DNA of 64,000 nucleotides from Muriicola sp041358175 (GTDB lineage Bacteria; Bacteroidota; Bacteroidia; Flavobacteriales; Flavobacteriaceae): the NCBI RefSeq assembly GCF_041358175.1, contig NZ_JBGKBE010000012.1, positions 17,321 to 81,320 on the forward strand. The letters run 5' to 3'. The number at the start of each line of letters is the position of its first letter. Position 1 is the stretch's first letter. The notes below the pieces were generated by a model. It was not told the origin of the DNA. It ran no database searches and saw only the letters and a program-made list of their open reading frames with translations. This document shows, one piece after another, positions 34,142 through 43,754 of this stretch. A program made the position numbers and the translations under genes.

Positions 34142-34627
34142 ATGGCTTCTAACTACAATGTCTCAGTAAATGAGACTTATAAATTCTCTCTCCTCAAAAC
34201 AGATGTGGAAAAGATGGATATCCTTCAGACCGAACCATCAAAATATCACATTTTAAAAAATAACCAGCCTTTTAACGCCGAAGTGGTTGCAAAAGATTTT
34301 CATCGTAAAATCTATAAGGTCAAAGTTAAGAGCGAAGTTTATGAGGTGGCCATATCCGACGAATTGGATCAGCAGATTTCCCGTATGGGCTTCTCTTTGG
34401 GATCTACCAAGAATATTACGGAGGTTCTGGCTCCTATGCCCGGACTTATCCTCGAGATTAGGGTAAAAGAGGGAGAGACGGTAGCTGAAGACACGCCATT
34501 ACTTATCCTGGAAGCAATGAAAATGGAAAATGTCCTCACATCTCCAAGAGAAGGAGTAATAAAAAATATTTCAGTAAAGGTGGGGGAGACGGTCGATAAG
34601 AAACAACTACTCATTTCATACGCCTGA
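34142..34627 (+). CDS. Biotin carboxyl carrier protein subunit of an acyl-CoA carboxylase
   Basis: The 161-residue protein has a variable N-terminal half and a C-terminal biotinyl domain (VLAPMPGLILEIRVKEGETV). The biotinylated lysine is in ILEAMKMENVL (Lys 127). It carries the carboxybiotin between the carboxylase and carboxyltransferase subunits encoded directly downstream. The three genes form an operon. The separate carrier gene and its company with methylmalonyl-CoA mutase favour a propionyl-CoA carboxylase over acetyl-CoA carboxylase, though sequence alone does not settle that. Confidence 0.9.
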   Translation: MASNYNVSVNETYKFSLLKTDVEKMDILQTEPSKYHILKNNQPFNAEVVAKDFHRKIYKVKVKSEVYEVAISDELDQQISRMGFSLGSTKNITEVLAPMPGLILEIRVKEGETVAEDTPLLILEAMKMENVLTSPREGVIKNISVKVGETVDKKQLLISYA

Positions 34628-34640
34628 AAAAATAAAGTAC

Positions 34641-36083
34641 ATGAAAAAAATACTGGTAGCCAACAGAGGCGAAATAGCCATCAGGGTCATGAAGACCGCC
34701 CGGCAGATGGGGATCAAAACTGTAGCGGTTTATTCCACGGTCGACCGGAATGCACCGCACGTGGCCTTTGCAGATGAAGCTGTTTGCATTGGCGAAGCGC
34801 CATCTAAGGAATCCTATCTAAATGGTTCACGAATTATTGAGGAGGCTAAACGACTGGGAGTTGACGCCATACATCCCGGATATGGATTTTTAAGTGAAAA
34901 TTCCGATTTCGCAGCGGCCGTAACAAAGAGCGGTCTTATTTTTATAGGCCCCGGACCAAAAGCTATCCAGACCATGGGAAGCAAGCTTGCAGCAAAGGAA
35001 GCTGTTAAAAGTTATCAGATTCCTATGGTTCCGGGTATAGACGAAGCCATATCTGATGTAAAAAAGGCGAAAGTCATTGCTAAGGAAATCGGTTATCCTA
35101 TTTTAATAAAAGCATCAGCAGGAGGTGGGGGCAAAGGAATGCGTATTGTAGAGAAAGACAAAGATCTGGAATCTCAAATGGAACGGGCTATATCAGAAGC
35201 TACATCAGCCTTTGGAGACGGTTCGGTCTTTATTGAAAAATATGTAAACTCTCCCAGGCATATTGAAATTCAGATCATGGCCGACACCCATGGCAATATT
35301 TTATACTTCTTTGAACGGGAGTGCAGTATCCAGCGACGACATCAGAAGGTGGTAGAGGAAGCCCCCTCTGCAATACTCAGCCCAGAACTAAGAGAAGAAA
35401 TGGGAATTGCAGCTACCAAGGTAGCACGGTCATGCGACTATGTAGGAGCAGGAACAGTGGAATTTCTGATGGATGCCGACCACAATTTCTACTTTCTAGA
35501 AATGAATACCCGATTGCAGGTGGAACATCCTGTTACCGAACTTATCACGGGGGTTGACCTGGTAGAATTACAGATCAGAGTAGCCAGGGGGGAAGAGTTG
35601 CCTCTGAAACAGGAAGACCTTTCAATAAAGGGACATGCCCTTGAACTGAGAGTATATGCCGAAGATCCGCTGAACAATTTCTTACCCAGTGTTGGAACAC
35701 TCCACAGGTATCGCCTGCCAAGAGGAGAAGGGATAAGGGTCGATAATGGATTTAAAGAAGGAATGGAGATACCGATCTACTACGATCCCATGCTTTCCAA
35801 ACTGATCACCTATGGGAAGAGCAGGGAGGAGGCGATCCAACGGATGATTGAGGCCATTGAGGGATACGAGGTGGAAGGCGTACAGACAACTTTGCCTTTC
35901 GGACTATTTGTATGCGAGCATGAGGCATTTCGATCCGGGAATTTCGATACCCACTTTGTTAAGAATCACTATTCGCCTGAAATATTAAAAAATAAAGCTG
36001 AGGAAGAAGCAGAAATTGCCGCCAACGTGGCCTTAAAACAATATCTGGAAGATCAAAAACTCCTGAGAACCCCAACAGCATAA
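34641..36083 (+). CDS. Biotin carboxylase subunit of acyl-CoA (probably propionyl-CoA) carboxylase
   Basis: The 480-residue protein is a typical biotin carboxylase: KKILVANRGEIAIRVMKTAR at the N-terminus, the ATP-grasp glycine loop KASAGGGGKGMRIVE, ERECSIQRRHQKVVEEAPSA, and EMNTRLQVEHPVTELITGVD. It carboxylates biotin on the carrier protein with ATP and bicarbonate. It begins 13 bases after the carrier gene; the carboxyltransferase follows after three bases. Confidence 0.95.
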   Translation: MKKILVANRGEIAIRVMKTARQMGIKTVAVYSTVDRNAPHVAFADEAVCIGEAPSKESYLNGSRIIEEAKRLGVDAIHPGYGFLSENSDFAAAVTKSGLIFIGPGPKAIQTMGSKLAAKEAVKSYQIPMVPGIDEAISDVKKAKVIAKEIGYPILIKASAGGGGKGMRIVEKDKDLESQMERAISEATSAFGDGSVFIEKYVNSPRHIEIQIMADTHGNILYFFERECSIQRRHQKVVEEAPSAILSPELREEMGIAATKVARSCDYVGAGTVEFLMDADHNFYFLEMNTRLQVEHPVTELITGVDLVELQIRVARGEELPLKQEDLSIKGHALELRVYAEDPLNNFLPSVGTLHRYRLPRGEGIRVDNGFKEGMEIPIYYDPMLSKLITYGKSREEAIQRMIEAIEGYEVEGVQTTLPFGLFVCEHEAFRSGNFDTHFVKNHYSPEILKNKAEEEAEIAANVALKQYLEDQKLLRTPTA

Positions 36084-36086
36084 GCA

Positions 36087-37628
36087 ATGAGTGATAACTA
36101 TAAGAAATTAAATGACCGAATCGAACAGGCCAAACTTGGAGGGGGCCTAAAACGTATTGAAAAACAGCATCAGAAGAAAAAGTTAACCGCACGTGAGCGA
36201 ATCGATTTTCTTCTGGATGAGGGATCTTTCGAGGAAATGGGCATTTTGGTTACCCATCGAACAACCGATTTCGGAATGGATAAGGAAGTCTTTTTTGGCG
36301 ATGGTGTGGTGACAGGTTACGGGACCATCAACGGAAGGCTGGTCTATGTTTATGCTCAGGATTTTACGGTTTTCGGCGGTGCTTTATCTGAAACTCACGC
36401 AGAGAAAATATGTAAAGTAATGGATCTGGCTATGAATGTAGGTGCCCCCGTCATTGGGCTGAACGATTCAGGTGGAGCAAGGATACAGGAAGGGGTGAGA
36501 TCTCTGGGAGGGTACGCAGATATATTTTATCGCAATGTGAAAGCATCAGGTGTTATCCCTCAGCTTTCAGCGATCATGGGTCCATGTGCCGGGGGTGCTG
36601 TATACTCACCGGCTATTACCGACTTTACCCTGATGGTGGAAGAGACGAGCTATATGTTCGTCACCGGCCCAAATGTGGTTAAAACAGTGACCAATGAAGC
36701 AGTGACAGCGGAAGAACTCGGTGGAGCCAGTGCTCACGCTTTCAAATCTGGTGTCGCCCATAAGACCTCTTCCAATGATGTGGAATGTCTTGAAGACGTA
36801 AAGCATTTACTGAGCTATCTTCCTCAGAGCCATAAAGAAAAAGCCAGGGACCTGCCTTTCGAATTAAAAGATGAAATGCGGGACATTCTGGAAGGACTCA
36901 TTCCGGATAACCCGAACAAGCCTTATGATATGCATGATGTCATAAAGGGAATTATTGACGAAGACAGTTTTTACGAAATACATAAAGATTTTGCTGAGAA
37001 TATAATTGTAGGGTTTGCCCGCCTAGCGGGAAAGAGTATAGGCATAGTTGCAAATCAGCCGATGTTCCTGGCAGGAGTACTCGATGTGAACAGTTCGAGA
37101 AAAGCGGCCAGATTTACCCGTTTTTGCGATAGTTTTAATATTCCGCTGCTGGTTCTGGTAGATGTGCCCGGCTTTCTTCCCGGGACAGACCAGGAGTGGA
37201 ATGGGATTATTGTACACGGAGCGAAACTGCTATATGCCCTTAGCGAAGCCACTGTACCTAAGGTAACCGTTATTACCCGTAAAGCCTATGGAGGTGCGTA
37301 TGACGTGATGAATTCCAAGCATATCGGGGCCGATTTTAATTACGCCTGGCCCTCTGCTGAGATTGCAGTAATGGGAGCTAAAGGTGCCAGTGAAATTATC
37401 TTCCGGAGGGAAATCAAGGCTGCTGATGATCCCGAAAAAAAACTCGCAGAAAAAGAAGCCGAGTACGCAGAGAAATTCGCTAATCCCTTCAGGGCAGCAA
37501 GACGAGGGTTTATCGATGAGGTCATACCCCCGAGGGAAACCAGGAGAAAGCTTATCAAAACCTATAGTATGCTGGAGAAAAAAGAGGTTTCTATGCCGCC
37601 CAAAAAACACGGTAATATACCCTTGTAA
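36087..37628 (+). CDS. Acyl-CoA (propionyl-CoA) carboxylase carboxyltransferase subunit
   Basis: The 513-residue protein has both carboxyltransferase halves: LTARERIDFLLDEGSFEEMG, GGARIQEGVRSLGGYADIFY with the acyl-CoA pocket, MGPCAGGAVYSPAITDF, then the carboxybiotin half with DVPGFLPGTDQEWNGIIVHG and VITRKAYGGAYDVMNSKH. Its ending (ARRGFIDEVIPPRETRRKLI) is typical of the PccB family. It transfers CO2 from biotin to propionyl-CoA, giving methylmalonyl-CoA for the mutase encoded about 5 kb away. Acetyl-CoA as substrate cannot be excluded. Confidence 0.93.
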   Translation: MSDNYKKLNDRIEQAKLGGGLKRIEKQHQKKKLTARERIDFLLDEGSFEEMGILVTHRTTDFGMDKEVFFGDGVVTGYGTINGRLVYVYAQDFTVFGGALSETHAEKICKVMDLAMNVGAPVIGLNDSGGARIQEGVRSLGGYADIFYRNVKASGVIPQLSAIMGPCAGGAVYSPAITDFTLMVEETSYMFVTGPNVVKTVTNEAVTAEELGGASAHAFKSGVAHKTSSNDVECLEDVKHLLSYLPQSHKEKARDLPFELKDEMRDILEGLIPDNPNKPYDMHDVIKGIIDEDSFYEIHKDFAENIIVGFARLAGKSIGIVANQPMFLAGVLDVNSSRKAARFTRFCDSFNIPLLVLVDVPGFLPGTDQEWNGIIVHGAKLLYALSEATVPKVTVITRKAYGGAYDVMNSKHIGADFNYAWPSAEIAVMGAKGASEIIFRREIKAADDPEKKLAEKEAEYAEKFANPFRAARRGFIDEVIPPRETRRKLIKTYSMLEKKEVSMPPKKHGNIPL

Positions 37629-37652
37629 AATACCTTCATTACCATCTCGTAA

Positions 37653-38729
37653 TTAAGCAGGTAAATAGAGGACGCCCGAAGAGGAATCCCGGCTCGCTCC
37701 GGTAACGGAATGCAATACATTAATCTCCTGTTCAAGCCTGAGTACCCCCATAAAAGCAAAAACAAGGGCTTCTTTAAACTCGATAAGTTGGGCTGATGGG
37801 ATTTGAATGGTCACATCCTTCCCTAACTTTTCCTGCAATACCTCCATGAAAAATGAATTAAAGCCTCCTCCGCCGGTAATCAAGAGGGATTTATCTCCGT
37901 CTGTCGGAATTTTTTCTATCGCCCCTGCGATTTGCTCAGCAATGTGGTGCACACAGGTATGTAAAAGTGATTCCATAGGTTCTTTTACCCCATCGATAAT
38001 GGGCGCAACCTCTTTTGAAAACCATTCATATCCTGTTGATTTGGGAAAAGGTTGAGTGTAGTATTTGAGGCTATTGAGCGATTTAAGAAGTGATGGTATC
38101 ATCGTACCCTTACGGGCCAGCATTCCTCCTTTATCATAGGCCAGTCCTTCTTTAGCGGTAATATGGTTGAGCAACATATTGGCAACCCCTATATCATAAG
38201 CAATTCGTTCCCCATCCTGTGCAAAGGATATATTGCAGATACCCCCCAGGTTCAGGCAAAAATCGTAAGAGCCGAAAAGGAAATGATCTCCTATTGGAAC
38301 CAAGGGGGCACCTTGTCCCCCGAGAGCCACGTCATTGGTCCTGAAATCGCATATAGTCTTCATTTCACTTGCATTGGCTAAATGCTGTCCTGAACCTACC
38401 TGAAAAGTAAGCCCCTTTTCAGGCTGATGATGAACCGTATGTCCATGACTGGAAACAAAATCGACTTCCAGATTTTCTTCTTCTGCAAATCGTCTGGCTT
38501 GTTCGCCCAGCCATATTCCGTATTCATTGTGAAGGCTCAGTAACTGTTCTGCCGACAGATTAATGGCTTCTTTTAATCGAGCCTGCCTTTTTTTGTCATA
38601 GGGGATACTCCTGGTCTTCACGATTTCAAACTCCCATCGCGTTAGGGGTTTCCTGATATGGCAATAAGCCAGATCAAGTGCATCCAGGGAGGTCCCCGAC
38701 ATGATTCCTATAACTTTATACGTTTTCAT
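37653..38729 (-). CDS. anmK: Anhydro-N-acetylmuramic acid kinase
   Basis: The 358-residue protein starts KVIGIMSGTSLDALDLAYC, the AnmK nucleotide-binding signature, and contains SSHGHTVHHQPEKGLTFQVG, DFRTNDVALGGQGAPLVPIG with the catalytic Asp region, NLGGICNISF and LLITGGGGFNSFFME. It cleaves the 1,6-anhydro ring and phosphorylates anhMurNAc to MurNAc-6-phosphate, the substrate of MurQ encoded in the same cluster. Transcribed behind the GH3 and permease genes. Confidence 0.95.
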   Translation of the reverse strand: MKTYKVIGIMSGTSLDALDLAYCHIRKPLTRWEFEIVKTRSIPYDKKRQARLKEAINLSAEQLLSLHNEYGIWLGEQARRFAEEENLEVDFVSSHGHTVHHQPEKGLTFQVGSGQHLANASEMKTICDFRTNDVALGGQGAPLVPIGDHFLFGSYDFCLNLGGICNISFAQDGERIAYDIGVANMLLNHITAKEGLAYDKGGMLARKGTMIPSLLKSLNSLKYYTQPFPKSTGYEWFSKEVAPIIDGVKEPMESLLHTCVHHIAEQIAGAIEKIPTDGDKSLLITGGGGFNSFFMEVLQEKLGKDVTIQIPSAQLIEFKEALVFAFMGVLRLEQEINVLHSVTGASRDSSSGVLYLPA

Positions 38730-38739
38730 TCAGCGTTTT

Positions 38740-40350
38740 TTATAATTGAACCGGTAGCGTACCCGAGGCTGTAAAATTACCCAAAAAGTGATCTGCCGCA
38801 ACACTTTCAAATCCATCCAGATTCTGGTAGGCAATGACTACTGCCTTAGTTACCTCAATGGGAAGAAGCCTGAGAAAATAAGGATTTCCAAAAAGGTACA
38901 GAACAGTATCGTAATTTCTCAGGAGCTCAATGAGAATTTCAAGTTCAAGGCTATCTATGCCGAAGGCCTCCTGAGGCTTGGCCTTGGGGGGATAGACTGC
39001 AATGAGCAGTTGTTTTTGAGATCCGATTTCTTCCTGAATCTTCCGGAAGCTTTTGCCCTTGTCAATGACAAAAGACCTTTCTGGCTTTATACCGATTTCC
39101 TCCAGAAACACTGATTTTTTATCCATGCCTAATGTGATCGTGTCATAACCATGCTGTCTGAATTTTTGAATCTCCTTCTCTGAACCCCGGAAAAGGGTCA
39201 GGCATTTTCCTGCTAATTTTTTATTGAGTTTTAATGGAGAACTGAGTCGGTCAGCTGCCGGCATTTTACTGTTGATCCCTTTCTCTTTTAGTTCCCATAC
39301 TTTTTTAAAGCTCTCTTCAACTTGACTCTCTGTTGCATGGCTGGATATCTGTTCTATGCCATCCCTCACGTTTTCAGCGAAACAAAGAACATCCGTACCT
39401 GCATTAAACGCTGCCCATTCCAGTGAACCTTTTTCGGGATAAGATTTTGATACACTATGCATATTTAAAGCATCAGAGACCACAACACCCTCGTATTTCA
39501 GAGTCTTTTTAAGGAGGGTCCCTATAATTTCCCCGGACACTGAAGCGGAAATAGACTGTCCGCCGGTAAGTGCAGGAACGGCGATATGGCCTACCATGAT
39601 CGCATCTACACCCTGGCTGATTAAGGCGTTAAAGGGTATGAGTTCCTCCTTTAAGAGATCCGACTCCGATTTTTTAAGTACCGGAAGGTAAAGATGTGAA
39701 TCTGTAGCCGTATCTCCATGACCCGGAAAGTGCTTGGCACAACTTAGGATACCCGCGTCTTGTAATCCTTTGGAAAAAGCAGTAGCGCAAATTCTAACCT
39801 CTTCTTTGTTACTTCCGAAAGAACGATATCCTATTACGGGGTTTTCAGGATTGCTGTTGATGTCGGCAACAGGCGCAAAATTCCAGTGAATTCCTGCAGT
39901 TCTGCAGTCCCGTCCAATAGACCTGGCAATTTCATAGACCAGTGACGGATCTTTCGCCGCCCCAAGGGTCATAGCATGCGGGTATTGCGGCGTTTCTTCT
40001 ATCCGCATGGCGAGCCCCCATTCCGCATCGATGCTGATGAGAAGAGGATATTTAGCTGCCTGCTGGTATCTGCTGATAAGACTTTTAAGGACCTCATAGC
40101 TTTCAGCATTATAGATGACTTTTTTTTTGCCTTCAAAGTTCGTAGCAGCACTGGCCCTGCTGTGGAAGAAACAAATTCCGCCTACAGCCCCTTCTGCCAC
40201 CAGGTTTTCCAGGGCTGAAATCTCTTCCTCAGTATCATTGATGAAAGCCGCAGGCATAAAGAATTGCCCCACTTTTTCTCTTAAGCTGAGCGTGTTTCTT
40301 GCTTTAGCGTACGGTATCACCTTAAGGCTGGGCTTCTCTTTTTTTTCCAT
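38740..40350 (-). CDS. Glycoside hydrolase family 3 beta-N-acetylhexosaminidase (NagZ-like)
   Basis: The 536-residue protein has a GH3 N-terminal domain: LREKVGQFFMPAAF, LLISIDAEWGLAMRIEETPQ, and the NagZ-type catalytic loop CAKHFPGHGDTATDSHLYLP with the His-Asp pair. VVSDALNMHSVSK holds the nucleophile Asp. About 150 further residues form a C-terminal domain. No signal peptide is visible, so a cytoplasmic NagZ role is likely: it splits GlcNAc from anhydro-muropeptides. It overlaps the permease gene by 29 bases, and anmK follows ten bases later. Confidence 0.92.
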   Translation of the reverse strand: MEKKEKPSLKVIPYAKARNTLSLREKVGQFFMPAAFINDTEEEISALENLVAEGAVGGICFFHSRASAATNFEGKKKVIYNAESYEVLKSLISRYQQAAKYPLLISIDAEWGLAMRIEETPQYPHAMTLGAAKDPSLVYEIARSIGRDCRTAGIHWNFAPVADINSNPENPVIGYRSFGSNKEEVRICATAFSKGLQDAGILSCAKHFPGHGDTATDSHLYLPVLKKSESDLLKEELIPFNALISQGVDAIMVGHIAVPALTGGQSISASVSGEIIGTLLKKTLKYEGVVVSDALNMHSVSKSYPEKGSLEWAAFNAGTDVLCFAENVRDGIEQISSHATESQVEESFKKVWELKEKGINSKMPAADRLSSPLKLNKKLAGKCLTLFRGSEKEIQKFRQHGYDTITLGMDKKSVFLEEIGIKPERSFVIDKGKSFRKIQEEIGSQKQLLIAVYPPKAKPQEAFGIDSLELEILIELLRNYDTVLYLFGNPYFLRLLPIEVTKAVVIAYQNLDGFESVAADHFLGNFTASGTLPVQL

Positions 40351-41593
40351 ATTCCGGAGGATATTTAATGTATTTCAAAAGAATGAGAGAAGGGAGTGCG
40401 GCCAGCACAACCCAGATAAAAAATCCGTCGTATCCCAACCACTCCTGCATATAGCCACTTATTAAACCCGGGAGCATCATCCCCAGGGCCATAAAACCCG
40501 TTGCAAGGGCATAATGTGAAGTCTTTGATACCCCTTCGGCAATATAAATCAGGTAGACCATAAATCCGGCTATGGCAAATCCATACCCGAATTGTTCCAG
40601 GATAACAGTGGTGACAACAGCCCCTAAGTGACTGGTTTCGGTGATGGCCAGGAAAGCGTAAAACGCATTGGGAATATTTAAGGAAAGTACCATAGGAAAG
40701 AACCACCTTTTTAAGCCATGTCTGGAAATTAAGATCCCTCCAAGAATACCGCCGACTGTGAGCATAATTACCCCAATTGTTCCGTATATGGTTCCTACTT
40801 CTGCCGTACTGTATCCCAGTCCGCCGTCTTCCGGAAGATCTAGCAGGAAGGGAGCCGCCATTTTAACCAATTGGGATTCACCCAGCCTGAAAAACAAGAT
40901 GAATGTCAGGGCTATTCCTATTCCGGGTTTTTTAAAAAAGGAGGAAAATACTTCCAGAAAGCTATTGGGCTTGTCGAGTACAATTGCTTTGGAAGATTCA
41001 AATTTCGGACAGAATACAGCGTTGGAAATGGTAAAAATGAGCATCAATACGGCGGCTGCGATCATAGTTACTGACCACGCTTTGGTATTATCTCCGTAGT
41101 GATTTTCCAGAAACCCTGCCAAGATTACCAGTAATCCCTGCCCGGTTACATTGGCAAGTTTGTAAAAGGTACTCCTCACACCGACGAAAAAGGATTGTTT
41201 TTCCTCCGTAAGACCAATCATGTAATAACCGTCGGAAGCGATATCATTAGTGGCTGATGCAAATGCTGCCATCCAGAAACAAGCCAGAGTTGTGATAAAA
41301 AAGATATTAGTGGGTAAAGTAAAGCCAATGGCCAGGAAGGAAAGGGAAACAAGGAGTTGCATCAGGAGAAACCAGTTGCGTTTTGTTCCAATGAGATCCA
41401 GGAAGGGGCTCCATAAAGGCTTGATCACCCAGGGAAGATAAAGCCAGCTGGTATACAAGCCGATATCTGCATTGCTGATACCTAGTTTTTTGTACATGAT
41501 CACCGAAACGGTCACCACCATCACATAGGGCAAACCCTGGGTGAAGTAGAGGGTGGGTACCCAGGCCCAGGCCCATTTATTCTTTTGTATCAT
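40322..41593 (-). CDS. AmpG-like MFS permease for muropeptides
   Basis: A 423-residue, twelve-segment major facilitator. The N-terminus WVPTLYFTQGLPYVMVVTVS and ADIGLYTSWLYLPWVIKPLW strongly recall AmpG, the inner-membrane importer of GlcNAc-anhMurNAc peptides. ASATNDIASDGYYMIGLTEE also fits AmpG and acetyl-CoA transporter-like proteins. Its gene overlaps the NagZ-like gene, which would process the imported sugar. Assignment of the substrate rests on both family and context. Confidence 0.87.
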   Translation of the reverse strand: MIQKNKWAWAWVPTLYFTQGLPYVMVVTVSVIMYKKLGISNADIGLYTSWLYLPWVIKPLWSPFLDLIGTKRNWFLLMQLLVSLSFLAIGFTLPTNIFFITTLACFWMAAFASATNDIASDGYYMIGLTEEKQSFFVGVRSTFYKLANVTGQGLLVILAGFLENHYGDNTKAWSVTMIAAAVLMLIFTISNAVFCPKFESSKAIVLDKPNSFLEVFSSFFKKPGIGIALTFILFFRLGESQLVKMAAPFLLDLPEDGGLGYSTAEVGTIYGTIGVIMLTVGGILGGILISRHGLKRWFFPMVLSLNIPNAFYAFLAITETSHLGAVVTTVILEQFGYGFAIAGFMVYLIYIAEGVSKTSHYALATGFMALGMMLPGLISGYMQEWLGYDGFFIWVVLAALPSLILLKYIKYPPEYGKKREAQP

Positions 41594-41684
41594 ACTTTCT
41601 GTCCAGGGCTAAAAGTAAAAATTAAACTTATCACTGTCTTCCATAGTTTAAAAAATAATAGGGTAGGGAAAACAGTGCAGTGTT

Positions 41685-43628
41685 CTACATAAAATGGTAA
41701 CGTACAAAACCTTCTATTGCCTCGTATTCGGCCAGTCCTAAAGCATTGTATTTTTTTGCAGTAGCTTTATTCCTCTGTTCGGCACGTTGCCAGAATTCCC
41801 TATTGTCATTTCCGGGGAACATGGCACTGTCTTTTTGTGATTGATGCTTGAATATGGCATTCTTTTTACGCTGCATATCTGCAGGTCCTATGGGAACAGC
41901 CATTTCCATATCTGCAATATCCCATTCCTGCCATGCACCGCGGTACAGCCATACATAGCAATCCTTGAGCCAGGAGGCTTTTTCTTTAACCAGTCTGTCG
42001 AGGGCCCGATAGATAATATTAAGGCATACTCTATGGGTGCCATGCGGGTCTGAAAGGTCACCTGCGGCGAAGATTTGATGAGGTTTTATTTGTTTCAACA
42101 GTTCGTAAGTTTGCTGTATATCTGCTTCGGAATATGGTTTTTTCTTTACCGTTCCTGTTTCGTAAAAGGGGAGGTTCTGAAAGTGGGCATTCGATTCCTT
42201 TACCCCGCAATACCTGCAGGCAGAGAGCGCTTCACCTTTTCGAATCAGGCCCTTGAAATATTGTATCTGAGGACTATCGACCTCTCCGGGTTGTTTGTTC
42301 TCTAGGAATTCCCGCACTTCTTTCACCTGTTTTTGCAAATCTTTATTGTCATGCTGTACCTCCCTGGCGAAATCCAGAAAACGGATTACTTCATCATCAA
42401 AGACGGCGATGTTGCCAGAGGTCTGATAGGCTACATGTACCTCATGTCCCTGATCGACGAGTCGGAGGAATGTCCCTCCCATGGATATAACATCATCATC
42501 GGGGTGCGGACTAAAGATCAGGGAAGTTTTAGGATAAGGATCTTTTCTTTCCGGCCGTTTGCTGTCATCCGCATTGGGTTTTCCTCCCGGCCAGCCGGTA
42601 ATAGTTCGCTGTAACTGATTAAAGACGATGAGGTTGATGTGTTCTGCAGATCCGATTTCAGCTACTAAACTTCCCATTCCGTATTCGTTGTAATCCTCAT
42701 TGGTCAATTTCAGAATCGCTTTGTTTAACTTTTCTGAAAGCCAGATCGATGCCTTCTTAATTAAAGTTTCGTCCCACTGACATTCACTTACTAACCAGGG
42801 AGTACTGACTCTGGTTAAAGAAGAGGCAGCAGCTTCGTCGAGGATAAAATCGCAATTATTGTGGTGCTGCAGAAACGTAGCCGGGACAGATTCTCTTACA
42901 GGGCCTTCCACAGCCTGTTGAATGATGTCCGCTTTGCCTTCTCCCCATGCCATCAGGATGATACGTTTTGCGGAGAGGATAGTTCCTACACCCATTGTGA
43001 TCGCTCTGGCCGGAACATTTTCGAGGCCAAAGAAGTCGCTGGCCGCATCGAGTTTCGTCACTCTGTCTAAACGTACCAGTCTTGTTTTACTGACAAGTGT
43101 GGAGCCGGGTTCGTTAAATCCTATATGACCCGTTCGTCCAATACCTAATACTTGTATGTCTAATCCGCCGGCTTTGAGGATTTTCTGTTCATAGGCCCGG
43201 CAATAGTCTTTTACATCTTCTTTTTCGAGAGTACCATCGGGGATATGGATGTTAGATTTCTTAATATCGATATGATCAAATAAGTGTTCCTTCATAAACC
43301 GCACATAGCTGTGGATTGAGTCAGGGGCCATGGGATAGTATTCATCGAGATTAAAAGTGATTACGTTTTTAAAACTCAACCCTTCCTCTTTATGAAACTT
43401 TACCAGGAATTCGTAGACTTTTGTTGGGGTAGATCCAGTGGCCAGGCCCAGTACAACATTCTTACCGCTCTTTTGTCGTTGGCGGATGAGATCAGCTATT
43501 TCATTAGCTACGTAAAACGAAGCCTCTTCGGAATTTTCGTGGATCCTTGTTTTGATCCGTTCAAATTTACGCGATTCATCATCAGTGGGAAAGGAACCGG
43601 TTTCTGAGGTGGGAGGAGAAGAAATCAT
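41685..43628 (-). CDS. nagB: Glucosamine-6-phosphate deaminase fused to a PIG-L (LmbE-like) deacetylase domain
   Basis: The 647-residue protein joins two enzymes. Residues about 35-300 are NagB: LGLATGSTPTKVYEFLVKFH, TFNLDEYYPM, GIGRTGHIGFNEPGS. From about residue 370 a PIG-L/LmbE domain begins: SLIFSPHPDDDVISMGGTFL (HPDDD zinc motif) and later DLSDPHGTHRVCLNIIYRAL. NagB turns glucosamine-6-phosphate into fructose-6-phosphate and ammonia. PIG-L enzymes remove N-acetyl groups from GlcNAc derivatives. No separate NagA gene is in the cluster, so the second domain may supply that step; this is inference. The start region is preceded by a -7 box and a putative operator. Confidence 0.92.
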   Translation of the reverse strand: MISSPPTSETGSFPTDDESRKFERIKTRIHENSEEASFYVANEIADLIRQRQKSGKNVVLGLATGSTPTKVYEFLVKFHKEEGLSFKNVITFNLDEYYPMAPDSIHSYVRFMKEHLFDHIDIKKSNIHIPDGTLEKEDVKDYCRAYEQKILKAGGLDIQVLGIGRTGHIGFNEPGSTLVSKTRLVRLDRVTKLDAASDFFGLENVPARAITMGVGTILSAKRIILMAWGEGKADIIQQAVEGPVRESVPATFLQHHNNCDFILDEAAASSLTRVSTPWLVSECQWDETLIKKASIWLSEKLNKAILKLTNEDYNEYGMGSLVAEIGSAEHINLIVFNQLQRTITGWPGGKPNADDSKRPERKDPYPKTSLIFSPHPDDDVISMGGTFLRLVDQGHEVHVAYQTSGNIAVFDDEVIRFLDFAREVQHDNKDLQKQVKEVREFLENKQPGEVDSPQIQYFKGLIRKGEALSACRYCGVKESNAHFQNLPFYETGTVKKKPYSEADIQQTYELLKQIKPHQIFAAGDLSDPHGTHRVCLNIIYRALDRLVKEKASWLKDCYVWLYRGAWQEWDIADMEMAVPIGPADMQRKKNAIFKHQSQKDSAMFPGNDNREFWQRAEQRNKATAKKYNALGLAEYEAIEGFVRYHFM

Positions 43629-43655
43629 AGTGGACTATTAAATGGTTACACCCGG

Positions 43656-43663
43656 CAAAAATA
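43656..43663 (-). promoter_or_regulatory. Predicted -7 box of the nagB promoter
   Basis: TATTTTTG on the minus strand matches TAnnTTTG exactly, 27 bases before the nagB ATG. The expected -33 region, 19-21 bases further up, falls inside the first TGCA-N6-TGCA site (43682-43695). Confidence 0.5.
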
Positions 43664-43681
43664 GAGAATTATTTTTAAAAA

Positions 43682-43695
43682 TGCAGTATTTTGCA
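43682..43695. promoter_or_regulatory. Putative operator copy 1 (TGCA-N6-TGCA)
   Basis: TGCAGTATTTTGCA is the first of three 14-bp sites with TGCA at both ends in the nagB-deoR spacer. It covers the -33 region of the predicted nagB promoter, a position where a bound repressor would block transcription. Confidence 0.5.
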
Positions 43696-43703
43696 ATAAA
43701 AAA

Positions 43704-43717
43704 TGCAATATATTGCA
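43704..43717. promoter_or_regulatory. Putative operator copy 2 (perfect palindrome)
   Basis: TGCAATATATTGCA is a perfect 14-bp palindrome, exactly 22 bp (two helical turns) from copy 1. It lies at the -33 distance from the predicted deoR -7 box. Confidence 0.55.
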
Positions 43718-43727
43718 ATATAGTTGT

Positions 43728-43735
43728 TATATTTG
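43728..43735 (+). promoter_or_regulatory. Predicted -7 box of the deoR-murQ promoter
   Basis: TATATTTG matches TAnnTTTG exactly and lies 51 bases before the regulator's ATG. The -33 distance falls on operator copy 2. Confidence 0.45.
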
Positions 43736-43754
43736 AATTGAAATAGCACAAAGT

